From positions 1 through 59,774 of the forward strand of contig LADZ01000014.1 of the NCBI GenBank assembly GCA_000961845.1: a stretch of DNA of 59,774 bases, given 5' to 3'. The notes below the pieces were generated by a model. That model had not been told where the DNA came from, searched no databases, and saw only the letters and a program-made list of their open reading frames with translations. Shown one piece after another: positions 23,741 to 32,917 of this stretch. The DNA is from Flavobacteriales bacterium BRH_c54 (GTDB lineage Bacteria; Bacteroidota; Bacteroidia; Flavobacteriales_E; Vicingaceae). The position numbers and the translations under genes were made by a program. Numbering within the stretch: the first letter of the stretch is position 1; each line of letters opens with the position of its first letter.

Positions 23741-25050
23741 TAGAAAAGAGTGTTGTGTAGTGATTGTAATGCTTCTTTTTTATCTGCAGTATTCACCAAA
23801 ACCGAGACATTATGAAAGCTTCCTCCATAGGAAATCATTCTTAATGGGATGTTTTTTAGTGCTCCAAAAATTTGTAACGCATATCCTTTACTTTCGGCAA
23901 TAAAATCTCCTACAATACAAATAATGCTTAGGTCTTTATCTACCTCTACTGTTCCAAATTTTTTTAAATCTTGTACAATTTCATTCAAGAATTTGGTGTC
24001 GTCAATGGTTACCGAAACAGCTACTTCTGAAGTAGTAATCATATCAATAGAAGTTTTGTAGGTCTCAAAAATTTCAAATACTTTTCTTAAAAAACCGTGA
24101 GCCAATAACATTCTTCCAGATTTAATTTTAATGGCAGTAATCCCATCTTTGGCAGCAATAGCTTTTATGCCTTGTTTTTGAGTTTCGTTACAAATAATAG
24201 TTCCGGGAGCTTCGGGCTGCATGGTGTTTTTTAGCCTTACAGGAATGTTAGCCAATTTTGCAGGCAATACACTTGATGGGTGTAAAATTTTTGCTCCGAA
24301 ATAAGCTAGCTCAGCTGCCTCATCAAAAGAAAGTCCTGACAAAGGTTTAGTCTTTTCAACTACACGAGGGTCGTTGTTGTGAAAACCATCAATATCTGTC
24401 CATATTTGAATTTCTTCGGCATTGGTAGCTGCACCAATTAATGAAGCTGAATAATCGCTTCCACCTCTTTTTAAATTATCAATTTCTCCGTAAGTATTTC
24501 TGCAAATAAATCCTTGAGTGATAAATATATTAGTAGAAGGCTGTTCTGTAAGTTCTTTTTGGATATGTTCTTTTATGTAAGCAGTATTAGGTTCTCCTTC
24601 TTCATCAATTCGCATAAAGTTTAGTGCAGAAATTAAGCTAGATGAAATTTGTTGTTCCTCTAAATAATAGTGAAACAAGGCGGTTGAAAGCATTTCGCCC
24701 TGAGCCAATATGGCTTTTTCTTCAAAAAGTGTGAACATATCTTGCGTAAAAGTCCTCACATAAGAAAAATGAGATTTAATTAATTCTAAACCTTTTTCCT
24801 TGTAAGTGGATGAAGCATAAAGCTCTTTAACCACTTGCTCGTAGTTCTTTTCTAATACGTTAATTTGCTCGTTTGCTGCTTCAATATTTTTTTTATACAG
24901 ATATCCGGCAATTTCTACCAAGCTATTGGTTGTTCCTGCCATAGCAGAAAGTACCACTATTTTTTTTTCGGGAGTATTAATAAGGTTCGCTACTTCTTTC
25001 ATTCTGGTAGCTGAACCTACAGATGTTCCTCCAAATTTTAAGACTAACAT
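23740..25050 (-). CDS. lysC: aspartate kinase
   Basis: A 436-residue enzyme that phosphorylates L-aspartate, the first step to lysine, diaminopimelate, threonine and methionine. The N-terminal kinase domain starts with VLKFGGTSVGSATRM and has NLKRGGSDYSASLIGAATNA and TDIDGFHNNDPRVV, which bind aspartate and ATP. Residues ~300-436 contain two ACT regulatory domains (SVTIDDTKFLNEI, ISYGGSFHNVSVLV), so feedback inhibition by lysine or threonine is expected. It is a monofunctional form with no fused homoserine dehydrogenase. Coupling to lysA suggests a lysine-sensitive isoenzyme. The specific inhibitor is inferred, and the gene symbol is by analogy. Confidence 0.92.
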   Translation of the reverse strand: MLVLKFGGTSVGSATRMKEVANLINTPEKKIVVLSAMAGTTNSLVEIAGYLYKKNIEAANEQINVLEKNYEQVVKELYASSTYKEKGLELIKSHFSYVRTFTQDMFTLFEEKAILAQGEMLSTALFHYYLEEQQISSSLISALNFMRIDEEGEPNTAYIKEHIQKELTEQPSTNIFITQGFICRNTYGEIDNLKRGGSDYSASLIGAATNAEEIQIWTDIDGFHNNDPRVVEKTKPLSGLSFDEAAELAYFGAKILHPSSVLPAKLANIPVRLKNTMQPEAPGTIICNETQKQGIKAIAAKDGITAIKIKSGRMLLAHGFLRKVFEIFETYKTSIDMITTSEVAVSVTIDDTKFLNEIVQDLKKFGTVEVDKDLSIICIVGDFIAESKGYALQIFGALKNIPLRMISYGGSFHNVSVLVNTADKKEALQSLHNTLF

Positions 25051-25154
25051 ATAAAGTACTTTAATTTGGTGGCAATATTACAAAATTTAATTTGTTGAAT
25101 TTTTAAAAATTTGTTGAAAATTTAACTTTTTTAAAAAATAAAATACCTATTTAT

Positions 25155-27311
25155 CTAATAATAACCTTCCTCTATTAATTCAAAATCGAGTTGTTTTTTA
25201 ATTAAATCGGCACGTTTTACTTTAATTTTTACTTCATCACCCATTCGGTATTCTTTTCCGGTTTTTCTGCCTTTAGCACAATAATTATCTTTATCAAAGT
25301 AATAATAGTCGCTAGCAATATCTTGCATTCTCACCATTCCTTCACACATGTTTTCTATGATTTCTACATAAATTCCCCATTCACTCACTCCAGAAATAAT
25401 ACCCATAAATTCTTCTCCGATTTTATCTTGTAAGAATTCTACCTGTTTGTATTTAATAGATTTTCTTTCTGCTTCAGAAGCTAACATTTCCATATCAGAG
25501 GAGTGTTTACATTGCTCTTCCAGTTTAGCAGGGTTTACATCACCACCGCCATCTAAATAATGTTGTAACAAGCGGTGGGCCATTACATCAGGATATCTTC
25601 GTATAGGAGAAGTAAAATGCGAATAGTGTGAAAAATTTAATCCGTAATGTCCTACATTTTTGGTAGAATAAACTGCCTTTGCCATTGTTCTAATGGTAAG
25701 TTGCTCTATCATATTCTCCTCAGCTTTTCCTTTTACTTCTTCTAATAAATGGTTGATGGAGCTAGCAACTTCTTTCCCTTCTGTAGCCAAACTATAGCCA
25801 AACTTTTTTACAAATTCCGATAAAGTTTGCAGTTTTTCCTGATTAGGTTCATCGTGTATTCTGTAAACAAATGTTTTAGGTTTTTTATTTTTTCCGGAAG
25901 GTTTCCCAACAAACTCTGCTACTTTTTTATTGGCAAGTAACATAAATTCTTCAATTAACTTATTGGCGTCTTTACTTTCTTTAAAATATACACCTAATGG
26001 TTTTCCATCTTCATCAATATGAAACTTAACTTCTAATCTATCAAAAGCAATAGATCCGGTTTGGAAGCGTTTTTTACGTAATTTTTTTGCTAGTGTATCT
26101 AATATTAAAATTTCTTCAGCAAAATCTCCTTCACCTTTTTCAATGCGTTCTTGTGCTTCTTCATAAGCAAATCTTCTATCCGAAAAAATTACCGTTCTTC
26201 CAAACCATTCGTTTAATACGTTGGCATCATCATCCAATTCAAAAACAGCTGAAAAACAAAGTTTAGTTTCTTGTGGGCGAAGTGAACAAACACCATTGGA
26301 GAGCATTTCGGGCAACATAGGTACTACTCTGTCTACTAAATAAATAGAAGTAGCTCTTTTGTAAGCTTCTTTATCTAAAATACTATCAGGTTGAATGTAG
26401 TGTGAAACATCAGCAATGTGAACGCCAATTTCCCAGTTTCCGTTTTCCAATTTTTGAATAGATAAAGCATCATCAAAATCTTTGGCATCTGCCGGATCGA
26501 TAGTAAAAGTAGTTACGGCTCTAAAATCTCTTCGTTTTTTAATTTCCTGAGCTGTAATTTCTACAGGTAATTTTTCAGCTTCTCGTTCTACATTTGGTGG
26601 AAATTCGTAAGGTAAACCATACTCTGCTAAAATAGCGTGCATTTCGGTATCGTTTTCACCAGGTCTTCCCAACACATCTATTATCATTCCATAAGGATTT
26701 TTTTTGTTTTCAGGCCATTCAGTAATTTTCGCTACCGCTTTATCGCCATCTTTTGCTCCTTTAAGGTTTTCGTTGGCAATAAAAATATCCATAGGCATTC
26801 TGGGGTCGTCAATGGCTAAAAAAGCAAATTTTTTAGATTTTTGAACAACGCCAATAAACTGAGTTTTGGCTCTTTGAACAATTTCAACAATTTCTCCTTC
26901 TAACTTACTGCTGTTCTTTTTACTTGGATAAACATTTACCTTAACAATATCACCATTAAGGGCATTTTTAGTGTTTTTTGAATGAATATAAATATCGGTA
27001 TCAGCATCTTCTATAACTACATAAGCAGAACCACTTTGAGTCATATCTACTTTACCTTCTACAAAACTGGATGATGCTTTTAGTTTAAATGAACCTCTTT
27101 GTGGTTCAAATAACCTACCTTGTTCTACCAATTCGTCTAAAATAATACTGATTAGTTTTTTGTTAGAAATATCTTTTATTCCTAAGGCTTTACTAATTCT
27201 TTTATAATTAAGTGCAGTAGTCGGATTTTGGTTAAAAATGGAAATAATTTGTTGTTCCAGCGTTTGTTTAAAGTTTCCTGACTTTTCTTTTTTGTTATGT
27301 TTTGGTGTCAT
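25155..27311 (-). CDS. rnr: ribonuclease R
   Basis: A 718-residue 3'-to-5' exoribonuclease of the RNB family that degrades structured RNA and helps in RNA quality control. Domains in order are an N-terminal helix-turn-helix-like region (~15-80), cold-shock domains (~80-230), the RNB catalytic domain (~240-580) with the metal-site TIDPADAKDFDDALS, and an S1 RNA-binding domain (~625-710, EEFMGIISGVSEWGIYVEI). SPIRRYPDVMAHRLL is the conserved C-terminal RNB motif. There is a lysine-rich N-terminal tail (MTPKHNKKEKSGNF). The length is normal for Bacteroidota RNase R. It is monocistronic, 103 bases after aspartate kinase's start region. Confidence 0.94.
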   Translation of the reverse strand: MTPKHNKKEKSGNFKQTLEQQIISIFNQNPTTALNYKRISKALGIKDISNKKLISIILDELVEQGRLFEPQRGSFKLKASSSFVEGKVDMTQSGSAYVVIEDADTDIYIHSKNTKNALNGDIVKVNVYPSKKNSSKLEGEIVEIVQRAKTQFIGVVQKSKKFAFLAIDDPRMPMDIFIANENLKGAKDGDKAVAKITEWPENKKNPYGMIIDVLGRPGENDTEMHAILAEYGLPYEFPPNVEREAEKLPVEITAQEIKKRRDFRAVTTFTIDPADAKDFDDALSIQKLENGNWEIGVHIADVSHYIQPDSILDKEAYKRATSIYLVDRVVPMLPEMLSNGVCSLRPQETKLCFSAVFELDDDANVLNEWFGRTVIFSDRRFAYEEAQERIEKGEGDFAEEILILDTLAKKLRKKRFQTGSIAFDRLEVKFHIDEDGKPLGVYFKESKDANKLIEEFMLLANKKVAEFVGKPSGKNKKPKTFVYRIHDEPNQEKLQTLSEFVKKFGYSLATEGKEVASSINHLLEEVKGKAEENMIEQLTIRTMAKAVYSTKNVGHYGLNFSHYSHFTSPIRRYPDVMAHRLLQHYLDGGGDVNPAKLEEQCKHSSDMEMLASEAERKSIKYKQVEFLQDKIGEEFMGIISGVSEWGIYVEIIENMCEGMVRMQDIASDYYYFDKDNYCAKGRKTGKEYRMGDEVKIKVKRADLIKKQLDFELIEEGYY

Positions 27312-27471
27312 ATTACAAAGTAAATACTAAAAAAGTAATATTCCTCATTTTAAAACTCAAAATCATGTTTTAGGTGATTAATTGATAGAGTGGTAATTCA
27401 AATTTAACTTTGTTTTAGTAAGTTGAAAATTTATTTACTCATTTTACTTTATAATAATTAAACTTTTTATT

Positions 27472-27479
27472 TACTTTCG
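27472..27479 (+). promoter_or_regulatory. -7-like element for the TlpA-like gene
   Basis: TACTTTCG (TAnnTTNG) ends 5 bases before the ATG at 27485, giving an almost leaderless transcript if used. Confidence 0.3.
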
Positions 27480-27484
27480 TTTGT

Positions 27485-28732
27485 ATGAAATGGAAATTAA
27501 ATTTGATTCTACTTACCCTTATAAGTTCGTGTGTTGAAAACGAGCAAAAAATAAATACAGTTATGGATTTAGAGCAATTGCAAGAAGGAAGATGGTTGAT
27601 GAATTTTCAATTAACACCTGAACAACAATTGCCCGTATTTTTTGATTTACAGAAAAAAAGTAACCAAATAGATGTGGTTTTTATTAATGGAGATGAAAAA
27701 GTTTCGGTAAAGAATTTTGTTTTTAAAGATAATAAATTTATTGCCGAAGATCCTGTTTTTAACTCGTGGTACGAAATAGAATTTATTGATAATAATCACA
27801 TTAAAGGTAATTGGTTTAAGGATAAAGTGGATTATAAAGTTTCTTTTACGGCTGTTTTTGCAGATAAAAACCGTTTCCCAAAAACAAATAATCCCACCAA
27901 ACAAGTTGATGTTAACGGAAAATGGAAAATTGATTTTAGTGCTGAAAATCCTGATCAACATTATCCGGCAATTGGTTTATTCGAGCAAAATGGAGATAAG
28001 GTTACAGGCACATTTATTACAGAAACAGGCGATTACCGATTTTTAGAAGGTAATGTTTATGGAAATGAATTACTATTGTCTTGTTTTGATGGTTCGCATG
28101 CATTTTTATTTAAAGCTACCTTAGAAAAAGATTCTTTAAAAGGACAGTTTTGGTCGGGGTTACATTGGGAAGAACCTTGGGTAGGCGTTAGAGATAATGA
28201 TTACGAACTTACTCATCCCGATTCACTTACTTTTTTAAATGATGGTTATGATAAGGTTGAATTTTCTTTTGAAAATATTGAAGGAAAAACCATTAGCTTA
28301 AATGATGAAAGGTATAAAGGAAAAGTAGTTTTGGTTAACATTATGGGACCTTGGTGTCCGAATTGTAAGGATGAAACGGCTTTTTTAACAGAATTATATG
28401 AAAGAAAAAAAGAGGAAGGACTGGAAATTATAGCACTTTCGTTTGATAGAACGGAAGATAAAGAAGTCGCAAAGAGAAATATAGGAAAAATTAAAACTCA
28501 TTTTAATACTCAATATGAGTTTCTTTTAGCAGGAAAGGCTAGTAAAATTGAAGCTGCTAAAGCGTTGCCTATGCTCAACCATATTATGTCTTATCCAACT
28601 ACTATTTTTATTGACAAACAAGGCAAAGTAAGAAAAATACGCACCGGCTTTTATGGACCAAGTACCGGAAATTACCACATTAGGTACATTGAAGCTACCA
28701 ATGATTTTATAGATAAGTTGTTGGAGGAGTAG
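27485..28732 (+). CDS. TlpA-family thiol-disulfide oxidoreductase lipoprotein
   Basis: A 415-residue lipoprotein (signal MKWKLNLILLTLISSC). Residues ~33-115 and ~145-225 are two related beta-rich modules, each opening with G.W...F and closing with '..KG.F/W', which suggests an internal duplication. The C-terminal ~160 residues form a thioredoxin-like TlpA/AhpC-TSA domain with the redox motif WCPNC (Cys291, Cys294) after VVLVNIMGP, and cis-Pro in MSYPTTIFID. It probably reduces or exchanges disulfides of periplasmic proteins, as in cytochrome c maturation partners. The natural target is unknown. It is convergent with lipB. Confidence 0.85.
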   Translation: MKWKLNLILLTLISSCVENEQKINTVMDLEQLQEGRWLMNFQLTPEQQLPVFFDLQKKSNQIDVVFINGDEKVSVKNFVFKDNKFIAEDPVFNSWYEIEFIDNNHIKGNWFKDKVDYKVSFTAVFADKNRFPKTNNPTKQVDVNGKWKIDFSAENPDQHYPAIGLFEQNGDKVTGTFITETGDYRFLEGNVYGNELLLSCFDGSHAFLFKATLEKDSLKGQFWSGLHWEEPWVGVRDNDYELTHPDSLTFLNDGYDKVEFSFENIEGKTISLNDERYKGKVVLVNIMGPWCPNCKDETAFLTELYERKKEEGLEIIALSFDRTEDKEVAKRNIGKIKTHFNTQYEFLLAGKASKIEAAKALPMLNHIMSYPTTIFIDKQGKVRKIRTGFYGPSTGNYHIRYIEATNDFIDKLLEE

Positions 28733-28764
28733 AAAACTGAGTATTTAGGAGTAAGGATTAGTAT

Positions 28765-29460
28765 TTAACATATTTCAGCTTCAAATAGTATTGCGAAGTG
28801 TTTTTTTAGTTTTTCTTTTACTTCTTCCATATCTACTGCTCTGCCTAACTCTTGATACATGGAGGTAACTTGTTTGTCATCAATTCCACAAGGAATAATA
28901 TTCCCGAAATATGATAAATCGGGATGGACATTAAAAGCAAAACCATGCATGGTTACCCATCTGCTACAACGAACGCCCATAGCACAAATTTTTCTTGCTT
29001 TTCTTGGGTTGTCAGCATCTAACCAAACACCAGTGTAGCCTTCATACCTTCCTGCTTCAATGCCGTATTCTGCTAATGTTTTGATAATCATTTCTTCTAA
29101 AAAGCGTAAGTATTTGTGAATGTCTGTAAAAAACAGGTCTAAATCTAAAATGGGGTAGCCAACTATTTGTCCCGGACCATGATAGGTAATATCGCCACCA
29201 CGATTTATTTTGTAATAGGTTGCTCCTTTTTGTTTTAGCATGGCTTCTGAAAGTAACAAATGTGCTTCATCACCACTTTTCCCAAGTGTATAAACGTGCG
29301 GATGTTCGCAAAAAAGCAAATGGTGTTGAGTTGGGATGTTAGTATTGTCTTTTCTATTTTGAATTTTAATATCTATGGTCTCTTTAAAAAGTTGCTCTTG
29401 AAAATCCCAAGCTTCTTTGTAATCTATTAATCCTAAATCGTTAAATAAAACTTTTTGCAT
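28765..29460 (-). CDS. lipB: lipoyl(octanoyl) transferase
   Basis: An acyltransferase that moves octanoate from acyl carrier protein to the lipoyl domains of 2-oxo-acid dehydrogenases and the glycine cleavage H protein. The family signature RGGDITYHGPGQIVGYPILD is present. The catalytic Lys lies in KICAMGVRCSRWVTMHGFA, and the catalytic Cys in NIIPCGIDDKQVTS. I choose the ATG at 29460 (MQKVLFNDLG, 231 aa). The longer form would need a TTG start inside the upstream gene. Standard length. It is separated from the upstream serine hydrolase gene by 19 bases and may be co-transcribed with it. Confidence 0.94.
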   Translation of the reverse strand: MQKVLFNDLGLIDYKEAWDFQEQLFKETIDIKIQNRKDNTNIPTQHHLLFCEHPHVYTLGKSGDEAHLLLSEAMLKQKGATYYKINRGGDITYHGPGQIVGYPILDLDLFFTDIHKYLRFLEEMIIKTLAEYGIEAGRYEGYTGVWLDADNPRKARKICAMGVRCSRWVTMHGFAFNVHPDLSYFGNIIPCGIDDKQVTSMYQELGRAVDMEEVKEKLKKHFAILFEAEIC

Positions 29461-29479
29461 GCTTAAAGGTGTTGAATTT

Positions 29480-30628
29480 TTATTGCTGAAGAGCAAAATC
29501 TAAATAATGATACAAATCTACCGGATGGTAATTAGGTAAATTTTCTCCTCTTTTGTTTCCTAGTCTAACAATAACTAAGCGTTTTTCTGGAACGGTAATA
29601 ATATATTGACCCTGAATACCTCTAGCATAGAAAAACCTCATATTTTTATGTTCACCTATCCAAAGTTGAAAACCATAAAAATCAACCATTTTACCATTAG
29701 CATCTTTTAATCCCTGACGATAATTCATAGCTTGTTTTAGGTAATCTTCGCTAATTATGGTTTGTCCGTTCCATTTACCTTTGTTAATAATTAGCTGACC
29801 AATACGAGCAAAATCTCTAGCATTAGAATAGAAACAACAATAGGCTTTTTCTCTTCCATTTTCGTTATCTAAATTCCAAAGAGCTGCATTTTTTGCACCT
29901 AAAGGTTGCCAAATTTTTTCGCTCATGTATTCAGCAATAGTTTGTCCGGTAGCTTTTTCTAAAATAAATGAAAGAATAAGCGTGTTTCCGCCCAAATAAC
30001 GCCAGGTTTTTCCGGGAGTTTCTGTTACTTCGTAATCTTTATTTAGTTCGTATAAATCTGTGCCATAATATGCTTTCGCCATATGTCCGAAGGGGCTTTT
30101 ATAATCTTCATCAAAATTAATTCCTGAGCTCATGTTAAGCAGGTGTTTAATTCTAAGTTCAGGATGATTTTTATATTCCGGTAAGTAATCCGAAACAGGA
30201 TCATTAATACTTTTAATTTTTCCTTCGTCTATGGCAATTCCTACTAATAAAGCAATAAATGTTTTGGCGACAGAAAAAGAATTGGTTAGTGAATTTTGGT
30301 CATATCCTTTCCAATATTTTTCATAAACCAATTCACTGTCTTTTACCACTAAAAATGCAACGGGATCGTATTTTTCTATTTCTTTGAGGAGATTTTCATC
30401 TGTTTTTTTATTAAAATCTTTACTGATTAGCCAAGGGTTGTAAGTTCCTGCCTCTACTTTTCTATTTTCAAAAATATGGTGTTCATCAATGCTTGGTCCG
30501 GTTTTTCCAACTAAATAGGTAGTAGCGACAGCCTTAAATAAATGTTGATGTCCGGTAATAACCGCTAATAAAGAAGCAAGTGTAATGAGCACTATTAATC
30601 CACCTAAAATTCTTTTTAACCAACGCAT
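29480..30628 (-). CDS. NylB-like serine hydrolase (beta-lactamase family)
   Basis: A 382-residue protein with an N-terminal hydrophobic segment (MRWLKRILGGLIVLITLASL), so it is exported or membrane anchored. The catalytic Ser-x-x-Lys is SVAK in TNSFSVAKTFIALLVGIA. The second motif is Tyr-Leu-Gly in WRYLGGNTLIL, rather than the Tyr-x-Asn of class C beta-lactamases. The C-terminal strand is ARGIQGQYIITVPEKRLVIV. The pattern fits the 6-aminohexanoate-dimer hydrolase (NylB)/EstB-type group of esterases and amidases rather than a true beta-lactamase. The natural substrate is unknown; peptidoglycan-derived or other amides are possible. A -7-like box precedes it at 30645-30652. Confidence 0.82.
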   Translation of the reverse strand: MRWLKRILGGLIVLITLASLLAVITGHQHLFKAVATTYLVGKTGPSIDEHHIFENRKVEAGTYNPWLISKDFNKKTDENLLKEIEKYDPVAFLVVKDSELVYEKYWKGYDQNSLTNSFSVAKTFIALLVGIAIDEGKIKSINDPVSDYLPEYKNHPELRIKHLLNMSSGINFDEDYKSPFGHMAKAYYGTDLYELNKDYEVTETPGKTWRYLGGNTLILSFILEKATGQTIAEYMSEKIWQPLGAKNAALWNLDNENGREKAYCCFYSNARDFARIGQLIINKGKWNGQTIISEDYLKQAMNYRQGLKDANGKMVDFYGFQLWIGEHKNMRFFYARGIQGQYIITVPEKRLVIVRLGNKRGENLPNYHPVDLYHYLDFALQQ

Positions 30629-30644
30629 AAGGTAATTTTTAGTG

Positions 30645-30652
30645 CAAAACTA
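30645..30652 (-). promoter_or_regulatory. -7-like element for the serine hydrolase gene
   Basis: On the minus strand TAGTTTTG matches TAnnTTTG, 16 bases before the ATG at 30628. No clear -33 TTTG is visible. Confidence 0.35.
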
Positions 30653-30727
30653 AGGCAATTTCTTTGTTTAACCGTAAAGAAATTAAAAGTTCGACTTAAT
30701 AATTTATAAAAAGGCGGTTAGAATAAA

Positions 30728-32317
30728 TTAAAGCCTAATATTCCAAATAATTTCATTATCCCAATTTGGACGAATTTTTATGGCTTTTTGGTAATGAATT
30801 ACAGTTTCGGGTTGCTGGGTTTTTAAATAATCTCCAGTGTCCCATTTTTTATTGTTGTTTTTATCTATAATTAAATGTAGGGCATAATCTCCAGGAGTTA
30901 AATAAGAGTAGTTTAAGGTTTTACTGTTGCTAATGTATTTTTCGTCAATAACTTTATTGTTTCGTAACAACTGTAAAATATAAGGGGTTTCAAAATTCAC
31001 ATCCATTTTCAATATAATATTGCCGTAATCCGATTCTTTTTTGGTTTTAAAACCAGTAATAATGCTATCATTTTTTAACCCTAAAATATCCTGAAAAGTT
31101 TCCGGAAGGATTTGTAAAACATAATCTGTATTTTCTTTAAAAGAATAACTTATTTCATAGTTTCGGGTATTGTTATGTTGGTTAATTTCAAATTTAACAG
31201 GAACAGAATCTTCTAATAAGGTAATGTTTTCTTGATTAAAAGTATTTATCGGACGAGGAGTAGATAGGAGGATATTTTTATTCAAATCGAAAATAGGAGT
31301 TATATTAGAATTTAGTGATAAGGTAGTATCTTTAAATTTTGATTGTTCAATAAAAGTTACAGCGGAAGTATCTAATATTTTTTTACCTTCTCTAACATAA
31401 TAATCCACTTCTTTAAAATTACCTACACCTAATAACCAGTGTATTATAGTGTCGTTGGTATTATTTTTTTCTTCAATATACCATCTAATTTTTTCTTTTA
31501 TATTGGTGCTTATTACTACATTCTCTGAAGGCTGATTAAGGTAAAAAATAACCTTGCCATATTCCTTATGCTCTACTTTTTTTACATACTGATTATCTTG
31601 TTTTTCTTCAAAAAGAAACAGTTGTTGTTTTGATAAGTTAGTATCTAAGTTGATGGTGTTTTCAAAAAAAGCAATTTGTTCGTTGGGCAAATCGTAAATA
31701 TAATTGCTATTAATGTCTTCTAAAGCAAATACTTTGTATGTTCCTTTTGCAATGTTAGAAACGGAAAAATTGCCTTCTTTATCGGTAATAGCCACATATT
31801 TAGGTTTCTTTAAATAAGGAACAGAATCATCTAAATTTTGATAAAGCATTACATATACTTTTTCTTTTGGTTTTAGGTCTTGAGCAAAAAGTACATTACC
31901 GGAAAAAGACAATGAATCTAAATAATCGCCTGTGGAAAAAACATATTTGTAGTTCGGTATGGGGTTATTTTCGGTAATATCAATAATAGCATTTCCAAAA
32001 TTGATGCTATAAGTAGTATTGGGAGTAAGTTCTTCTTTTAGTTGAATAACTAGTTTTTTACCTTTTACGTTGATTTCCGGCTGTTTTTCCATTACAGGAG
32101 AAACTATTAGCTGTTGCTGAAGGTTTTGAAGCCTGATAAATTCATTAAACTCAATGGTAATGGTTTTTGCAGCAAAGTTGATACTTTTATTTTCGGGAGT
32201 ACTTTTTAGTTCTTTTGGAGGAGTTTCATCTTTATCACCACCGGTAAGTGGAACTACCTGAGCACAGCCATAAATTAATAAGGCAATAATAAGATATATG
32301 AACCCTTTTAACTTCAT
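30728..32317 (-). CDS. Ig-like domain lipoprotein
   Basis: A 529-residue lipoprotein (MKLKGFIYLIIALLIYGC). The mature start CAQVVPLTGGDKDETPP is the hallmark of a large Bacteroidota family with an N-terminal bacterial Ig-like domain (Big_5, residues ~35-135, with ITIEFNEFIRL and TTYSINFGNAI). Further beta-sandwich units include a carboxypeptidase-regulatory-like one (AITDKEGNFSVSNIAKGTYKVFALEDINSN, split around residue 180-205) and a final similar one near residue 480. It is probably an outer-membrane surface lipoprotein. Function is unknown. Its ATG overlaps the stop of the Met-sulfoxide reductase gene (ATGA), so they are co-translated. Confidence 0.8.
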   Translation of the reverse strand: MKLKGFIYLIIALLIYGCAQVVPLTGGDKDETPPKELKSTPENKSINFAAKTITIEFNEFIRLQNLQQQLIVSPVMEKQPEINVKGKKLVIQLKEELTPNTTYSINFGNAIIDITENNPIPNYKYVFSTGDYLDSLSFSGNVLFAQDLKPKEKVYVMLYQNLDDSVPYLKKPKYVAITDKEGNFSVSNIAKGTYKVFALEDINSNYIYDLPNEQIAFFENTINLDTNLSKQQLFLFEEKQDNQYVKKVEHKEYGKVIFYLNQPSENVVISTNIKEKIRWYIEEKNNTNDTIIHWLLGVGNFKEVDYYVREGKKILDTSAVTFIEQSKFKDTTLSLNSNITPIFDLNKNILLSTPRPINTFNQENITLLEDSVPVKFEINQHNNTRNYEISYSFKENTDYVLQILPETFQDILGLKNDSIITGFKTKKESDYGNIILKMDVNFETPYILQLLRNNKVIDEKYISNSKTLNYSYLTPGDYALHLIIDKNNNKKWDTGDYLKTQQPETVIHYQKAIKIRPNWDNEIIWNIRL

Positions 32318-32799
32318 ACAAAATCGGAAATTAAATTAGCTATTTTGTTGAGATAAATTTCATCTATTTGGTCGAAGTCTGCTAATTTTTCGCTGTCTAC
32401 ATCAATTACCATTATTACTTCCTTATTTTTATTGAAAATCGGTATCACAATTTCCGATTTAGATAAGGAACTACAAGCAATATGTCCGGGAAATTGGTCA
32501 ACATCGGGAACTATAATAGTTTTGGCTTCTTGCCAAGCAGTGCCACAAACACCTTTGCCTTTTTTTATACGTGTACAAGCTATTGGCCCTTGAAAAGGAC
32601 CTAATACTAATTCATCATTTTTTGCAACATACACGCCTACCCACCAAAAATTAAAGGTTTGTTTTAGAGCAGCCATCAGGTTAGCTAAATTAGCAATAGG
32701 GTCATTTTCTCCGCTAACTAAAGCAGAAAGTTGAGGAATAAGTTCTTGGTACTTTTCCTCTTTGCTAACTTGCTGATTGATGTGTAATTCTTCTGCCAT
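32314..32799 (-). CDS. msrC: free methionine-(R)-sulfoxide reductase (GAF domain)
   Basis: A 161-residue GAF-domain protein matching the fRMsr family, which reduces free L-methionine-(R)-sulfoxide using thioredoxin. Conserved Cys residues are in GPIACTRIKKGKGVCGTAWQ and FPGHIACSSLSKSEIVIP, matching the three Cys positions of MsrC. FNFWWVGVYV is the usual ligand-pocket start. I use the ATG at 32799. A TTG three codons upstream lies within a -7-like box and is less likely. Cytoplasmic. It overlaps by 4 bases (ATGA) with the next gene, an unrelated Ig-like lipoprotein. Confidence 0.88.
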   Translation of the reverse strand: MAEELHINQQVSKEEKYQELIPQLSALVSGENDPIANLANLMAALKQTFNFWWVGVYVAKNDELVLGPFQGPIACTRIKKGKGVCGTAWQEAKTIIVPDVDQFPGHIACSSLSKSEIVIPIFNKNKEVIMVIDVDSEKLADFDQIDEIYLNKIANLISDFV

Positions 32800-32805
32800 A
32801 GAAAG

Positions 32806-32813
32806 CAAAAGTA
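32806..32813 (-). promoter_or_regulatory. -7-like element for msrC
   Basis: On the minus strand TACTTTTG matches TAnnTTTG and ends 6 bases before the ATG at 32799. The transcript would be nearly leaderless. Confidence 0.35.
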
Positions 32814-32894
32814 GGAATAATTAGGTTTTGATGCTACGAATAATATATGAACTTACTTTAACTAATAACTATTCCCTTTAATGCTAACATTTAG

Positions 32895-32902
32895 TAATTT
32901 CG
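32895..32902 (+). promoter_or_regulatory. -7-like element for the MscS channel gene
   Basis: TAATTTCG fits TAnnTTNG, 15 bases before the ATG at 32918. Confidence 0.3.
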
Positions 32903-32917
32903 CAAAAAAATGGAATT

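Noticed and set aside
29480-30628. A true class C beta-lactamase giving drug resistance
   Set aside because: The second motif is Tyr-Leu-Gly and the C-terminal pattern fits NylB/EstB-type hydrolases; there is no evidence for beta-lactam hydrolysis.
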